Positions 1 to 9,081 of a DNA stretch of 49,122 nt are shown piece after piece; positions within the stretch are counted from its first letter, which is position 1, and every line of letters starts with the position of its first letter. The DNA lies in contig NZ_KI519478.1 in NCBI RefSeq assembly GCF_000482725.1, positions 48,401-97,522 on the forward strand. The letters are read 5' to 3'. Origin of the DNA: Psychromonas arctica DSM 14288. GTDB lineage: Bacteria > Pseudomonadota > Gammaproteobacteria > Enterobacterales > Psychromonadaceae. A program made the translations under genes and the position numbers. Under the pieces are notes generated by a model. The model worked only from the letters and a program-made list of their open reading frames with translations. It was not told where the DNA came from and did no database searches.

Positions 1-121
1 TAACTAACACAAAAAGGTTCTTCTTTCTTCTATAAAATTCTATAACCACCTGAAATCAAATAGATCTTCCGTCGATTCAAAAGATCTACACCCAAAAGGT
101 TTAGAAAATGATAGGCGTTAC

Positions 122-1114
122 ATGTTAGTTGACATGCAAGGGCAGTTTATTACGGGTCGAACACATCCTCAATTAACTCAAATCAGTATCGAATTTTCTA
201 AAAAAGGCTTATTTGTTAGTGCACCGAATCAGCCTAGCTTCTATATTCAACGGGAGCAGTTTTCGAAGCAGTCATTAGCGGTTGATATTTGGGCAGACAC
301 AGTACAAGCGCAACACTGTCATAGCGATTATGATCAATGGTTTTCAAATTTCCTGAAACAACCGTGTCAGCTTGTTTACTTTGCCGAGAGTAGTGTACGC
401 TGTGTTAAAAATAAGCAAACACAGGTCGGTTTTGCCGACGGTTACCCGCTATTACTGATTAATCAAGCCTCCGTCGAGCAACTTAATACACTGCTTGATA
501 ATCCTATCAGTGCACTGCATTTCCGCCCTAATCTATTAATCAAAGGAGATAGTGCCTTCGTTGAAGATAGCTGGTCTCGTATTAAAATTGGAGAAGTAGA
601 GTTTGAGGTAAGTAAACCCTGCTCTCGCTGTATTTTTACTAATGTAGATCCTAAAACTGGTAAAGCGGATCTTGAACAGCCGCTTAAAACACTAGCGCAA
701 TATAGGTTCCACCAAGGTGATATCGATTTTGGCCAAAATTTAATCCCTTTAAATCAAGGAATTATCCGTAGTGGAGATCAAGTTCAAGTATTGGCTTCGC
801 AGCAAGCGCCTGTTTATGAGTCGATGTTAGCAACTGAAGAAAGTAATAAAAAAGCACTACAGATAAACTTTGTAAGTACCGGCCTAGAAGTCACAGGTGA
901 TAATCAGCAATTGCTATTAAATCAAGCTGAACAGGCTGGAGTCAATATTCCCTATTCATGTAGAGGTGGTAAATGTGGACGTTGTAAAACAAAGTTATTA
1001 TCCGGCGAAGTGGATGTATTAAATGACCAGGGTTTATTTAAAGAAGAAATAGAAGCTGGTTATGTATTAGCCTGTAGCTGTATACCTTTGTCCAATATCA
1101 GCATTGATCACTAA
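122..1114 (+). CDS. YcbX-like MOSC domain protein fused to a 2Fe-2S ferredoxin domain (N-terminus incomplete)
   Basis: The protein matches the YcbX family: a MOSC beta-barrel region, a MOSC domain with the K-P-C-S-R-C motif near residues 164-169, and a C-terminal plant-type ferredoxin domain with Cys at about 278, 283, 286 and 317. YcbX is a molybdenum-cofactor protein that in E. coli helps detoxify N-hydroxylated base analogues; the ferredoxin domain would pass electrons to the cofactor. From the ATG at 122 it is 330 aa, about 35-40 aa shorter than YcbX. The same frame stays open back to a stop at 5-7 and encodes the missing family signature G-L-E-N-D-R-R-Y directly before this Met, but it contains no ATG, GTG or TTG. 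The start is therefore uncertain: start-codon loss, a non-AUG start, or a sequence error. A stem-loop follows the stop. Family call is firm; functional state is not. Confidence 0.8.
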   Translation: MLVDMQGQFITGRTHPQLTQISIEFSKKGLFVSAPNQPSFYIQREQFSKQSLAVDIWADTVQAQHCHSDYDQWFSNFLKQPCQLVYFAESSVRCVKNKQTQVGFADGYPLLLINQASVEQLNTLLDNPISALHFRPNLLIKGDSAFVEDSWSRIKIGEVEFEVSKPCSRCIFTNVDPKTGKADLEQPLKTLAQYRFHQGDIDFGQNLIPLNQGIIRSGDQVQVLASQQAPVYESMLATEESNKKALQINFVSTGLEVTGDNQQLLLNQAEQAGVNIPYSCRGGKCGRCKTKLLSGEVDVLNDQGLFKEEIEAGYVLACSCIPLSNISIDH

Positions 1115-1159
1115 TGATAAATACTTAAATGGTTACAGAAAGCCAGACCAATAAACTTT

Positions 1160-1196
1160 AAATGATTCATGGGAGCTAACAACATGAATCATTTTT
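1160..1196. terminator. Stem-loop terminator between convergent ycbX-like gene and miaE
   Basis: A 12-bp perfect stem (1160-1171 with 1183-1194, arms AAATGATTCATG and its complement) encloses an 11-base loop and runs into a T tract at 1192-1196 on the + strand. The miaE stop codon (1176-1178, minus strand) lies inside the loop, so this element probably serves both converging genes, more convincingly the + strand one. Confidence 0.7.
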
Positions 1197-1973
1197 AATA
1201 GAGCGAACAGATGCATCAACAGGGCAACCACTATGAAATCTAAAGTCTTCATCTGGCGAGCTAATCAACTGCCCTTCTAACTGGCCAAAATATTGAATAC
1301 GATCATTAATATCTTTTCCCGCTATTTGCTCTGCTAATACTAAATAATCTTGATAATGACGCGCTTCCGAACGTAATAAAGAAACATAGAATTTATTTAA
1401 GATAGGGTCTAAATGCGGTGCTATTTTAGCAAACCGCTCGCAGGATCTAGCTTCAATATAGGCACTGCAAATCAGTTTATCAATCAGCATATTAGGCTCA
1501 TGTGTTGTGACATGGCTTAACAACTCTTTGGCATATCGACTTGAGCCAACAAAATCAAAAGTAATATCGCGCGCGTGCATTATCTCTACTACTTGGTAAA
1601 AATGATGTAACTCTTCTTTGATCAACAAGATCATCTTATCAATTAAATCCTGTCCATAAGACGTGTTGTCTTTTGCGACAATTTTTTTGGATAAATTATT
1701 GTTAGCTAATGCTTTCCAATCCCCCTGCTTGCGATATACAAAATCATTATAAGGTGTCAACCAAGCCATCAGGGCATCACCACTTTGCTTGTCTACCGCA
1801 TAACGACGAATTAATAACATCGCCGTCTGTGCCGCTTTTAACTCGCAAATCATATGATCAATTAATAGCGCAGATTGATTCTCCAGCAATTTTGCTTTAT
1901 CTATCCAAGCTTGCGGTGTCTGCGTATGTAGAAACGCTTTTATCGGCGCTAATAATTGCTCATCTGCGTGCAT
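1176..1973 (-). CDS. miaE: tRNA-(ms2io6A37) hydroxylase MiaE
   Basis: MiaE is a ferritin-like di-iron monooxygenase that hydroxylates the isopentenyl group of ms2i6A37 in tRNAs reading UNN codons, after MiaA and MiaB have acted. The 265-aa length equals the family norm. Helical iron-ligand motifs are visible: E-E-L-H-H near residues 120-124, E-A-R-S-C-E-R at 174-180 and S-E-A-R-H-Y at 202-207. There is no signal peptide or membrane segment, so it is cytosolic. Its ATG abuts the stop codon of the upstream SNF2 gene with no gap (TAGATG on the minus strand), so it is most likely translated by coupling. The ribosome-binding site lies inside the end of the SNF2 gene. The protein ends in two Cys residues. 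Confidence 0.93.
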   Translation of the reverse strand: MHADEQLLAPIKAFLHTQTPQAWIDKAKLLENQSALLIDHMICELKAAQTAMLLIRRYAVDKQSGDALMAWLTPYNDFVYRKQGDWKALANNNLSKKIVAKDNTSYGQDLIDKMILLIKEELHHFYQVVEIMHARDITFDFVGSSRYAKELLSHVTTHEPNMLIDKLICSAYIEARSCERFAKIAPHLDPILNKFYVSLLRSEARHYQDYLVLAEQIAGKDINDRIQYFGQLEGQLISSPDEDFRFHSGCPVDASVRSIKNDSCC

Positions 1974-4900
1974 CTAATAACGCTCAAATAGTTTTAATAA
2001 CGCATCGCTATTATCAGCCGCAAAGTTCTCTTCTTGCTCTTTACCGTATACGCTATCAGCAAGCTTCTGCTTACGAGATTGCAACGCTAATACACGTTCT
2101 TCAACTGTTTGCTCACAAATCAGTTTATATACAAACACAGGTTTATCTTGGCCAATGCGGTATGCTCGGTCAGTGGCTTGGTTTTCTACAGCGGGGTTCC
2201 ACCATGGATCATAATGAATAACCGTATCAGCAGCGGTTAAATTAAGGCCGACACCACCTGCTTTCAAGGAGATTAAGAACACTGGCACATCACCGCCTTG
2301 GAACTTATCGATAATTTCACTGCGGTTACGGGTTTGCCCTGTTAATTTAACAAAATCAATACCAGTTTCCTGTAAGGCTTCTTCAATCAAGCCTAACATT
2401 TGTGCAAATTGAGAAAAGATAAGAATACGTCTTCCCTCTTCTACCATTTCTGGCACAATTTCCATTAAGAAATCTAACTTAGCTGAACTTTTTATTTGCT
2501 GAGCATGCTCTAATTTCACCAAACGAGGATCACAACAAGCCTGACGTAACTTTAACAATGCGTCTAAAAATTCAATACGGCTTCTTGCCATGCCTTTTTC
2601 ACGCAGTAAGTCACGTACTTTTGCTTCCATCGTAATACGAATGCTTTCATACAGAGTACGTTGATCGTTTTGCAGTGCAATCGTATGAATGATTTCAGTT
2701 TTAGCAGGTAATTCTTTAGCCACTTCATCCTTAGTGCGTCGTAATAAGAAAGGTTTAGTTTTTTGAATTAACCATTGCTGAACTTGATGATTACCCTCAC
2801 CTTCAATACCTTTACGGTACACACGATTAAAGGTGCTGTATGAACCTAAGAAGCCTGGCATCAAGAAATCAAACAAAGACCATAATTCGCCGAGATGATT
2901 TTCCATTGGCGTACCGGTTAAACACAGACGCTGTTTAGCATCAATTTGTTTAATGCTCTTAGTCATTTTAGCCAGTGGGTTTTTAATGGTTTGCGCTTCA
3001 TCCAAAATAAGATCAGAGAATGAAAACTCAGCAAACTCTTTAAAGTCACGAGCAATCAGAGGATAAGTAGTGATCACTAAATCATAGTTGTTGATATCTT
3101 TAAAGAATTGATGGCGACTAACACCATGCAAGACTAATACTTTCAAATCCGGAGTGAATTTAATCGCTTCATTTAACCAGTTACCCACTAACGAAGTAGG
3201 ACAAATCACCATCGCAGGTAACGGCAACAACTGCTGTTGCTTTTTGTATAATAAGTAAGCTAACGTTTGTACCGTTTTACCCAAGCCCATATCATCGGCT
3301 AACACACCAGAAAACCCATATTCATTCAAGAACATAAGCCAGTTTAAACCTTCCTTCTGGTAGTCGCGTAAGTCGGCAGCTAGCCCTTCCGGTGCAGGTA
3401 CATCTTGAATACCGCTAAAATTAGCTAATTTTTTAGCCAACGCTTGTACATGTTCCCCCCCAACCCAACGATTAATTTCAGGAAGTTGTGCTAATAAAGC
3501 AGCCTGATTCTGAGGTAAATTTATTTTACTGTCGCTAACTTCGCCTAGCTCTTGCAAAATAGATAAAATAGGTTGGATCGATTCGCGTTTAACACGTAGT
3601 GGACGACCATTCCCCTGAGCTAATAAAATATCGTAATCATTCTGCTGCCAGTCTTCATTACTACGCAACCATTCTAATAACAACGGTAATAGTTCGATAC
3701 GCTTACCTTCCACTTCAATGGAAACACCTAAATCAAACCAGTTACCTTTTTCATCAATATCAATATCGATACTATCAACTTGCTGACTTTGTAGTGCTAA
3801 GTCCTTAGCAATATCAAACTGCCAACCTAATACTTCTAAACGTGCTTTATGCGCGGTTAATAGTGATAACCACTGAAACTCTTGAGATCCCCCTAATTCA
3901 GGCGGTAAGATACCTTGAGTATCCTTACTAACAGTATACTTAGGGTCATACATATACACATCAAGCAAACAAAGTTCATTAAACTCATTTAAAGCAGCTA
4001 ACTCTGCATCAATATCTCTTGTAACACTGACAATTTGTCCTTTGTGCATATATTGATTACGTTGTTTATCTTCTAAGATGCTTGGTGTTAATAACAACAC
4101 GCCATATTTAAAATACAAACGTCCTAAAAATAGACTTTGTCCTTTAATCTGTTGTACATCTAATTTAAAAATAACCTGTAAGGTCTCATCAATATGCTGA
4201 ATATCGTAATGCTGCGGGTTAGGTAATACATTTTGTGCAAAACCCAGTGATACTTCTTGCGTAAAGTGCGCGCACTGTTCTTCACCTAATGGTGGAGTTT
4301 GTAACAAGGAAAGTAACCAATCACGATTAAAGTGAGTATCAAGTAGGCCAAATTGGTGACTATCAAGATCATAAAAATAAGGTTTAGGTGTTGGGATCAA
4401 CAGCCAGTTTTCACTGCCTTCAAGATTGACCATTAACTGTTTCAGGCCATCTTCTAGCGATAACCATTCCAAAGTCACCGGACGAGAACCTGATAATGTT
4501 ATTTTCTGGTCAAGGTGCTCCCAGAAGCAACGCCCAGTCTCTAATATTTTTTGTAAAGCCAATAAGTCCAGCTCAGTTTTAATATAAGTTTTGCCTAACT
4601 TAGTCGCTCGTCCTTCTTTAGTGAGTAATAAGCGTAAGATTTCAACATCCTCATCTTCTACCCATTTAAAGCTTTCCATCCAACTTTCATTGTCAGCAAC
4701 AGACACTAAGTCTTTTTCACTAAAAACATGCGTATTTTCACTTTTCAAAAAGCGCACGCTACCATATTCAACTTTGATATAACGGTGTTCATGATTGAGG
4801 ACTTTTTTATCAAAGGAAAAACGGAAGTATCCTTGATAAGCAGAGGCACGTACTTTTTCTGGTTGGCCTACTTTACCGTTTAACATTTCATACCAAGTTT

Positions 4901-5216
4901 GATAGCTATTTTCGATATTATAATTCGGCGTATCTGCTTGATAAGCTAACAGTAAAGCAACAGCATGTTTACAATTCCAGCCAACAGGGCAAGAACAAGT
5001 GCTGTGAATAATATAACCGCCTTTGTTAGACGGTTTAATGGATGCTTTAGTCTTATAAGGCGTGTCATTGGTCCCTTTGACCAATCCAACAAGTGAATTA
5101 CTCGATTCATCGTAATCGCACGCTAATACACGACTTTCTTTAAAATAGAGGGTACCTCGGTCAATAATATTACGACCAAAACTTGTTGATATATCTTGCT
5201 GAGTCACTTTAGGCAT
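1974..5216 (-). CDS. SWIM zinc-finger SNF2-family DNA-dependent ATPase
   Basis: This is a 1080-aa Swi2/Snf2 translocase. Near the N-terminus is a SWIM zinc finger, CxCx5CxH (Cys74, Cys76, Cys82, His84). A long middle region follows, then the SNF2 N-terminal ATPase lobe with Walker A D-M-G-L-G-K-T near residue 640 and the box D-E-A-Q typical of bacterial SNF2 proteins. The C-terminal lobe carries G-V-G-L-N-L, D-P-W-W-N-P and R-A-Y-R-I-G-Q near residues 990-1020. The family remodels protein-nucleic acid complexes (RapA recycles RNA polymerase), but this SWIM-bearing clade has no firm assigned role. It is a distinct family from RapA, which lacks SWIM. The only evident partner is miaE, which is coupled immediately downstream. 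The ribosome-binding site is weak. Confidence 0.9.
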   Translation of the reverse strand: MPKVTQQDISTSFGRNIIDRGTLYFKESRVLACDYDESSNSLVGLVKGTNDTPYKTKASIKPSNKGGYIIHSTCSCPVGWNCKHAVALLLAYQADTPNYNIENSYQTWYEMLNGKVGQPEKVRASAYQGYFRFSFDKKVLNHEHRYIKVEYGSVRFLKSENTHVFSEKDLVSVADNESWMESFKWVEDEDVEILRLLLTKEGRATKLGKTYIKTELDLLALQKILETGRCFWEHLDQKITLSGSRPVTLEWLSLEDGLKQLMVNLEGSENWLLIPTPKPYFYDLDSHQFGLLDTHFNRDWLLSLLQTPPLGEEQCAHFTQEVSLGFAQNVLPNPQHYDIQHIDETLQVIFKLDVQQIKGQSLFLGRLYFKYGVLLLTPSILEDKQRNQYMHKGQIVSVTRDIDAELAALNEFNELCLLDVYMYDPKYTVSKDTQGILPPELGGSQEFQWLSLLTAHKARLEVLGWQFDIAKDLALQSQQVDSIDIDIDEKGNWFDLGVSIEVEGKRIELLPLLLEWLRSNEDWQQNDYDILLAQGNGRPLRVKRESIQPILSILQELGEVSDSKINLPQNQAALLAQLPEINRWVGGEHVQALAKKLANFSGIQDVPAPEGLAADLRDYQKEGLNWLMFLNEYGFSGVLADDMGLGKTVQTLAYLLYKKQQQLLPLPAMVICPTSLVGNWLNEAIKFTPDLKVLVLHGVSRHQFFKDINNYDLVITTYPLIARDFKEFAEFSFSDLILDEAQTIKNPLAKMTKSIKQIDAKQRLCLTGTPMENHLGELWSLFDFLMPGFLGSYSTFNRVYRKGIEGEGNHQVQQWLIQKTKPFLLRRTKDEVAKELPAKTEIIHTIALQNDQRTLYESIRITMEAKVRDLLREKGMARSRIEFLDALLKLRQACCDPRLVKLEHAQQIKSSAKLDFLMEIVPEMVEEGRRILIFSQFAQMLGLIEEALQETGIDFVKLTGQTRNRSEIIDKFQGGDVPVFLISLKAGGVGLNLTAADTVIHYDPWWNPAVENQATDRAYRIGQDKPVFVYKLICEQTVEERVLALQSRKQKLADSVYGKEQEENFAADNSDALLKLFERY

Positions 5217-5426
5217 CGGAAAAAACCATCTAAAAAACGGATCGTTAATGATAAAGAGATAGTGGACAGAAATAAAGGACTAATAATGGAATTACAGAAT
5301 TCCTACGATTAACACCTTCATTTATTTACTAAAAAACGCAATTATAGTAGGTTATATAGAAATATTTATTTATCATCAATATTAACTAAACTAGATCATT
5401 ATATAATCACAAGAGATAAAAATTAA

Positions 5427-6311
5427 TTGATAAAAAATAAAGCCCTTAATCCACTGTATTTTTTTGTTATCGCCTACATTGCCCTACAAGCGTGGATCTT
5501 CCCAACTGTCTATAAAATAGACTTTTATGACATATTCTTTAAGTCTGTTATTGCCATTACGCTATTCTTATTATTGATTCAATTAAATAAAGTTAAGCAT
5601 AACCGTGAAGTACATAAGTACTTAATGAGCGGATTTTTCTTTCTTTTTGTCACCCTATTAACTACAACTCTCGATGAAATATTTGTTCAACCTTGGTTGC
5701 TCAAAGTCTTATTCAAAGATATAGGTCAAATGATTGGCTTTATATTGGTATCTATAGGTATTAACAACTGGATAATACAAAATAGCGATCAAAGCTCTAA
5801 ATTAAAACAGTTATCAGAGATTGATGAATTAACCAACTTATACACTAGACGCCATTTTAATGAACTACTTTCTAACGTACTTGTTACTCAATGTGCAGAA
5901 AAAGAATCATTCTCTATTTTATTAATTAATATCGATAATTTTAAACTTATTAATGAGCAACATACCCAAACAGGGGGTGATGTTGTCCTCAAAAAACTTG
6001 CGAATAAGTTGAGTGACTGTATTCGTAAAACAGATACTGTTGCGCGCTGGGGCGGAGAAGAGTTTATTATATTATTAAACAATAGTAATGATGTCATCGC
6101 TAAGCAAGTCGCTGAGATGATCCGTGCTAAAAGTGAGCTATTATGTGTGGAATATCTTCAAGATATTATTAATATTACTGTCAGTATTGGCGTAGCAACT
6201 TACCAAAATGAGGTGAAAAGCAGCGCATTAATTAACCGAGTAGAGCAATGTTTATCTGAAGCCAAAAAAAGCGGTAAAAACAAAGTATTAGTAAGCGGTA
6301 ATAAGGGTTAA
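5427..6311 (+). CDS. Membrane-bound GGDEF diguanylate cyclase
   Basis: The protein makes c-di-GMP from two GTP. The N-terminal half has about four hydrophobic helices (roughly residues 8-27, 33-50, 66-86, 101-122), placing it in the inner membrane. The C-terminal GGDEF domain has an intact active-site motif GGEEF at residues 209-213 and the inhibitory I-site R-K-T-D at 200-203 exactly five residues upstream, so product inhibition is expected. No EAL or PAS domain is seen. The start is a TTG at 5427, with AAGAGA about ten bases upstream; no ATG gives the full first helix. It is divergent from the SNF2 gene and stands alone. The signal it senses cannot be read from the sequence. Confidence 0.9.
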   Translation: MIKNKALNPLYFFVIAYIALQAWIFPTVYKIDFYDIFFKSVIAITLFLLLIQLNKVKHNREVHKYLMSGFFFLFVTLLTTTLDEIFVQPWLLKVLFKDIGQMIGFILVSIGINNWIIQNSDQSSKLKQLSEIDELTNLYTRRHFNELLSNVLVTQCAEKESFSILLINIDNFKLINEQHTQTGGDVVLKKLANKLSDCIRKTDTVARWGGEEFIILLNNSNDVIAKQVAEMIRAKSELLCVEYLQDIINITVSIGVATYQNEVKSSALINRVEQCLSEAKKSGKNKVLVSGNKG

Positions 6312-6368
6312 AACGCATAGCTTTTAAACCGCCATGACACAATGAAATAAGCGACTTATTTTCTTAAT

Positions 6369-6410
6369 GCGTTTACACCTTAAAACATCACAGCGATAAA
6401 ATGTAAACGC
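6369..6410. repeat. 9-bp inverted repeat between converging cyclase gene and galE
   Basis: GCGTTTACA at 6369-6377 is repeated in inverted form at 6402-6410, with a 24-base spacer. It sits between the convergent diguanylate cyclase gene and galE. No T tract follows on either side, so it is a weak terminator candidate and may be chance. Confidence 0.35.
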
Positions 6411-6429
6411 TAAATATGCTTATAACTAA

Positions 6430-7446
6430 TTATGTCTTATACCCATTAGGGTTATTTGATTGCCAGCGCCATGTATCTTGCATCATCTCATCTAAGCCAC
6501 GCTCAGCTTGCCAATTTAATTCTGCTAACGCTTTTTCAGGTGCGGCATAACAGGCTGCAATATCCCCTTCACGACGTGGTGAAATCTTGTATGGGAGAGT
6601 TTTACCACTAGCCGTTTCAAAAGCGTTGATCATATCAAACACAGAATAGCCATTCCCAGTACCTAGATTATAAATGAACACCCCTGTGTCACTTTGTATG
6701 CGATGCAATGCTTTTAAGTGCCCCAACGCTAAGTCTACAACATGAATATAATCACGAACACCTGTACCATCCGGCGTATCATAATCATCACCAAATATAG
6801 CTAAGGCTTTCAGTTTTCCTACCCCAACTTGCGAAATATAAGGCAATAGATTGTTTGGAATACCATTAGGATCTTCACCTATTAAACCAGATAGATGAGC
6901 ACCAACAGGATTAAAGTAACGTAAAATAACAAACGCCCAACGAGGATCAGACTTGGCAACATCAGCTAATACCATTTCAACCATTAATTTTGATGTACCG
7001 TATGGATTAGTTGTCCCCCCTACTTGAAAGTCTTCTCTGATCGGTAAAGAGGCAGGATCACCATAAACGGTTGCTGAAGAGCTAAACACTAATTTAAATA
7101 CGCCGGCATCTTTCATTGCATCTAAAAGAGTCAAGGTGCCTTGTACATTAGTTTGATAATAAGAAATAGGTTTGGCGACTGATTCCCCTACTGCTTTCAA
7201 GCCTGCAAAGTGAATAACAGAATCAATAGTATGTTGGCGAAATACATCATCCAAAAAATCTTTATCTAAGATATCTCCTTGATAAAAGACAGGTGCTTTA
7301 CCTGTAATTTTTTCAACTCTATTTAATGATTCTTGCGAAGAATTACATAAGTTATCTACAATAATAACTTGTTGATCTTTCTCTAATAGCTCAACCACCG
7401 TATGTGAACCAATATAACCAGCACCGCCAGTCACTAAAATTGTCAT
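6430..7446 (-). CDS. galE: UDP-glucose 4-epimerase GalE
   Basis: GalE interconverts UDP-glucose and UDP-galactose with bound NAD+, supplying galactose for the Leloir pathway and for surface polysaccharides. At 338 aa it equals the E. coli enzyme in length. The NAD-binding Rossmann motif T-G-G-A-G-Y-I-G is at residues 6-13, the catalytic S-S-S-A-T-V-Y-G at 122-129, and the catalytic Y149xxxK153 pair is intact. No galT, galK or polysaccharide genes adjoin it, so here it is a single-gene unit, more likely serving envelope sugar supply than galactose catabolism; that is inference. The upstream region carries two adjoining stem-loops described separately. Confidence 0.96.
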   Translation of the reverse strand: MTILVTGGAGYIGSHTVVELLEKDQQVIIVDNLCNSSQESLNRVEKITGKAPVFYQGDILDKDFLDDVFRQHTIDSVIHFAGLKAVGESVAKPISYYQTNVQGTLTLLDAMKDAGVFKLVFSSSATVYGDPASLPIREDFQVGGTTNPYGTSKLMVEMVLADVAKSDPRWAFVILRYFNPVGAHLSGLIGEDPNGIPNNLLPYISQVGVGKLKALAIFGDDYDTPDGTGVRDYIHVVDLALGHLKALHRIQSDTGVFIYNLGTGNGYSVFDMINAFETASGKTLPYKISPRREGDIAACYAAPEKALAELNWQAERGLDEMMQDTWRWQSNNPNGYKT

Positions 7447-7544
7447 AAATTACCTACTACTAAGGTTATTAAAAATAAAAAATAAAACGAAAGGGATTAA
7501 TCTGATTTCAAGATGCGTTATCAGCATAAATTCTACCTGTTAAC

Positions 7545-7604
7545 TTTATCATCTTGAATGATAAAAGGTATAAATCGTAACACCCTTGTTACGATTTATA
7601 CCTT
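7545..7604 (-). terminator. Tandem stem-loops between comEA-like gene and galE
   Basis: An 18-bp perfect stem (7565-7582 with 7587-7604, loop CCCT) lies downstream of the comEA-like stop and upstream of galE. On the minus strand it runs into four T's, so it can act as a terminator for the comEA-like gene. A second stem (8 bp, 7545-7552 with 7558-7565, loop CTTGA) directly follows and shares one base with it. The perfect length is more than a simple terminator needs, so a regulatory role in the galE leader is possible. Confidence 0.6.
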
Positions 7605-7643
7605 ATCGATGAGTAATAAATAGAGGAGTTATCAATTGAGGAA

Positions 7644-8045
7644 CTATAAGCTTAGATAAGGCATAATTTTTTGTAATGTCGTTGCGCCAATACCTTTAAC
7701 GTTAACCAGATCTTTTAAATTAGTGTAATTACCATTTTTTTTGCGGTAATCAACAATGGCTTGTGCTGTTTTATCACCTATTCCATTAATTGTCGTTAAT
7801 TGTTTAACACTGGCACTGTTAAGATCTATTTTTGATAATTTTCCAACAGCAGCAGTAGTTGAAGTCACTTTTTTCTTCTCACTAGCAACCGTTGTTTTTG
7901 CTTTCTGAGTTACTGTACTACTCTTATCAAGACTAGATGACACCTTGCTATTAAGATCGGCAGCTAACACAGATTGGAAACTAGCCGGTAATAAAAACAA
8001 TGATGCAGCAAGAAGTAAACCACGCGTATATTTTTTCTTCATCAT
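7644..8045 (-). CDS. ComEA-like secreted helix-hairpin-helix DNA-binding protein
   Basis: The 133-aa protein starts with a clear Sec signal peptide (Met-Met-Lys3, hydrophobic core near residues 10-27, cleavage likely after V-L-A-A), followed by a Ser/Thr/Lys-rich linker. A C-terminal tandem helix-hairpin-helix domain from about residue 71 to 131 holds N-G-I-G-D-K-T and K-G-I-G-A-T-T. This is the ComEA architecture; in naturally competent Gram-negatives, such as Vibrio, periplasmic ComEA binds incoming double-stranded DNA and ratchets it inward. No other competence gene is visible nearby, so the role is inferred from the family. The ribosome-binding site AAGGA is well placed before the first of two adjacent ATGs. 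Confidence 0.88.
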   Translation of the reverse strand: MMKKKYTRGLLLAASLFLLPASFQSVLAADLNSKVSSSLDKSSTVTQKAKTTVASEKKKVTSTTAAVGKLSKIDLNSASVKQLTTINGIGDKTAQAIVDYRKKNGNYTNLKDLVNVKGIGATTLQKIMPYLSL

Positions 8046-8206
8046 ATTATCCTTTTTTTATTAGAGGTATCATTCAATTTAGCTTGTTCTATCATTAAAT
8101 CAATAAAAAATCACAAAATAAACTAACAAAAAGATCCTTACTTAATTCATTCGATCCAGTCCCTTAGATCCGTTATGCTAAAAGCTTCGATTTTAGAGGA
8201 CTTATT

Positions 8207-9043
8207 ATGATTGAGTTACACCGTTTTGAGCATTTACGTATTGCACAGGCATTTTCTGATTTTTTAAGCAGCCAAAACATCACCAATATTATTGAACAAA
8301 GTGAATTCCAATATCCAATAATGATTAAAAACAAAAACCAATTAGCGCAAGCAAAACTTGAGCTGGCATTATTTTTGGATAACCCAAATCAAAGCAAATA
8401 CTTATCAGCAAGTTGGAAAACCGGTAAAACCGAACCAGCATCATCGCAGTTAGCTTATGCCAATGTGAGCTTGTTATCTAACTTCAAAAATCATGGTGGG
8501 CTGTTCACTCACAGTATTTTTATAATCTGCATAATTATTTATGCACTTACTGCGTTTAATGTTTTTAATCCAATGAACTCACTTTTTGCCTTCTTCAGAC
8601 AACAGCCTTTTGACTATATTGAAAGCTGGCGATTTATTACCCCTGCTTTTTTACACTTCAGTCTATTACATATAGTGTTCAATTTATTATGGTGGTGGCA
8701 ACTCGCAGGCTTAATAGAAAAGCAACACGGTAAACAACGCCTAATTTTTTTATTTTTATTTTCAGCAATTGCATCAAATTTGGCTCAATTCTTTTTAGTT
8801 GGACCCTACTTTGGTGGTCTAAGTGGCGTCGTTTATGGACTAGTAGGTTACTGTTGGTTAACTGGGCAATTAAACAAACAAAGTCAGGTACATTTACCCA
8901 ATAGTATGTTTGTTTTTTTATTAGGCTGGTTAATCTTAGGGTTTGTGGACTTATTACCCGCTAATGTTGCAAATTATGCACACTTAATAGGTCTATTAGC
9001 GGGGCTTACATTGGCAGCAGTTTGTCATAAACTCAAACTATAA
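8207..9043 (+). CDS. glpG: Rhomboid intramembrane serine protease GlpG
   Basis: GlpG cleaves transmembrane helices inside the inner membrane. The 278-aa protein has the N-terminal cytosolic NRho domain (about residues 1-70) and then six membrane helices. The conserved H-x(5)-F-N-L-L-W-W-W loop region is present, and the catalytic dyad is intact: Ser206 in G-L-S-G and His259 in N-Y-A-H, matching Ser201/His254 of E. coli GlpG. A good ribosome-binding site (GAGGA) precedes the ATG. It is not next to glpE or glpR, unlike in Enterobacteriaceae. It converges with the FliL-like gene downstream. Confidence in identity is high; substrates are unknown. Confidence 0.95.
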   Translation: MIELHRFEHLRIAQAFSDFLSSQNITNIIEQSEFQYPIMIKNKNQLAQAKLELALFLDNPNQSKYLSASWKTGKTEPASSQLAYANVSLLSNFKNHGGLFTHSIFIICIIIYALTAFNVFNPMNSLFAFFRQQPFDYIESWRFITPAFLHFSLLHIVFNLLWWWQLAGLIEKQHGKQRLIFLFLFSAIASNLAQFFLVGPYFGGLSGVVYGLVGYCWLTGQLNKQSQVHLPNSMFVFLLGWLILGFVDLLPANVANYAHLIGLLAGLTLAAVCHKLKL

Positions 9044-9081
9044 ATATACGACCAAGGAAAATGTCACATTAGATCGTAAAT

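Noticed and set aside
1709-2221. 170-aa open frame on the + strand
   Set aside because: It overlaps miaE and the end of the SNF2 gene in antisense, has no recognisable domain and no ribosome-binding site; both real genes are well supported.
5288-5303. Short palindrome GGAATT-ACAG-AATTCC upstream of the SNF2 gene
   Set aside because: Six-base arms in AT-rich DNA are expected by chance and nothing else marks it as an operator.
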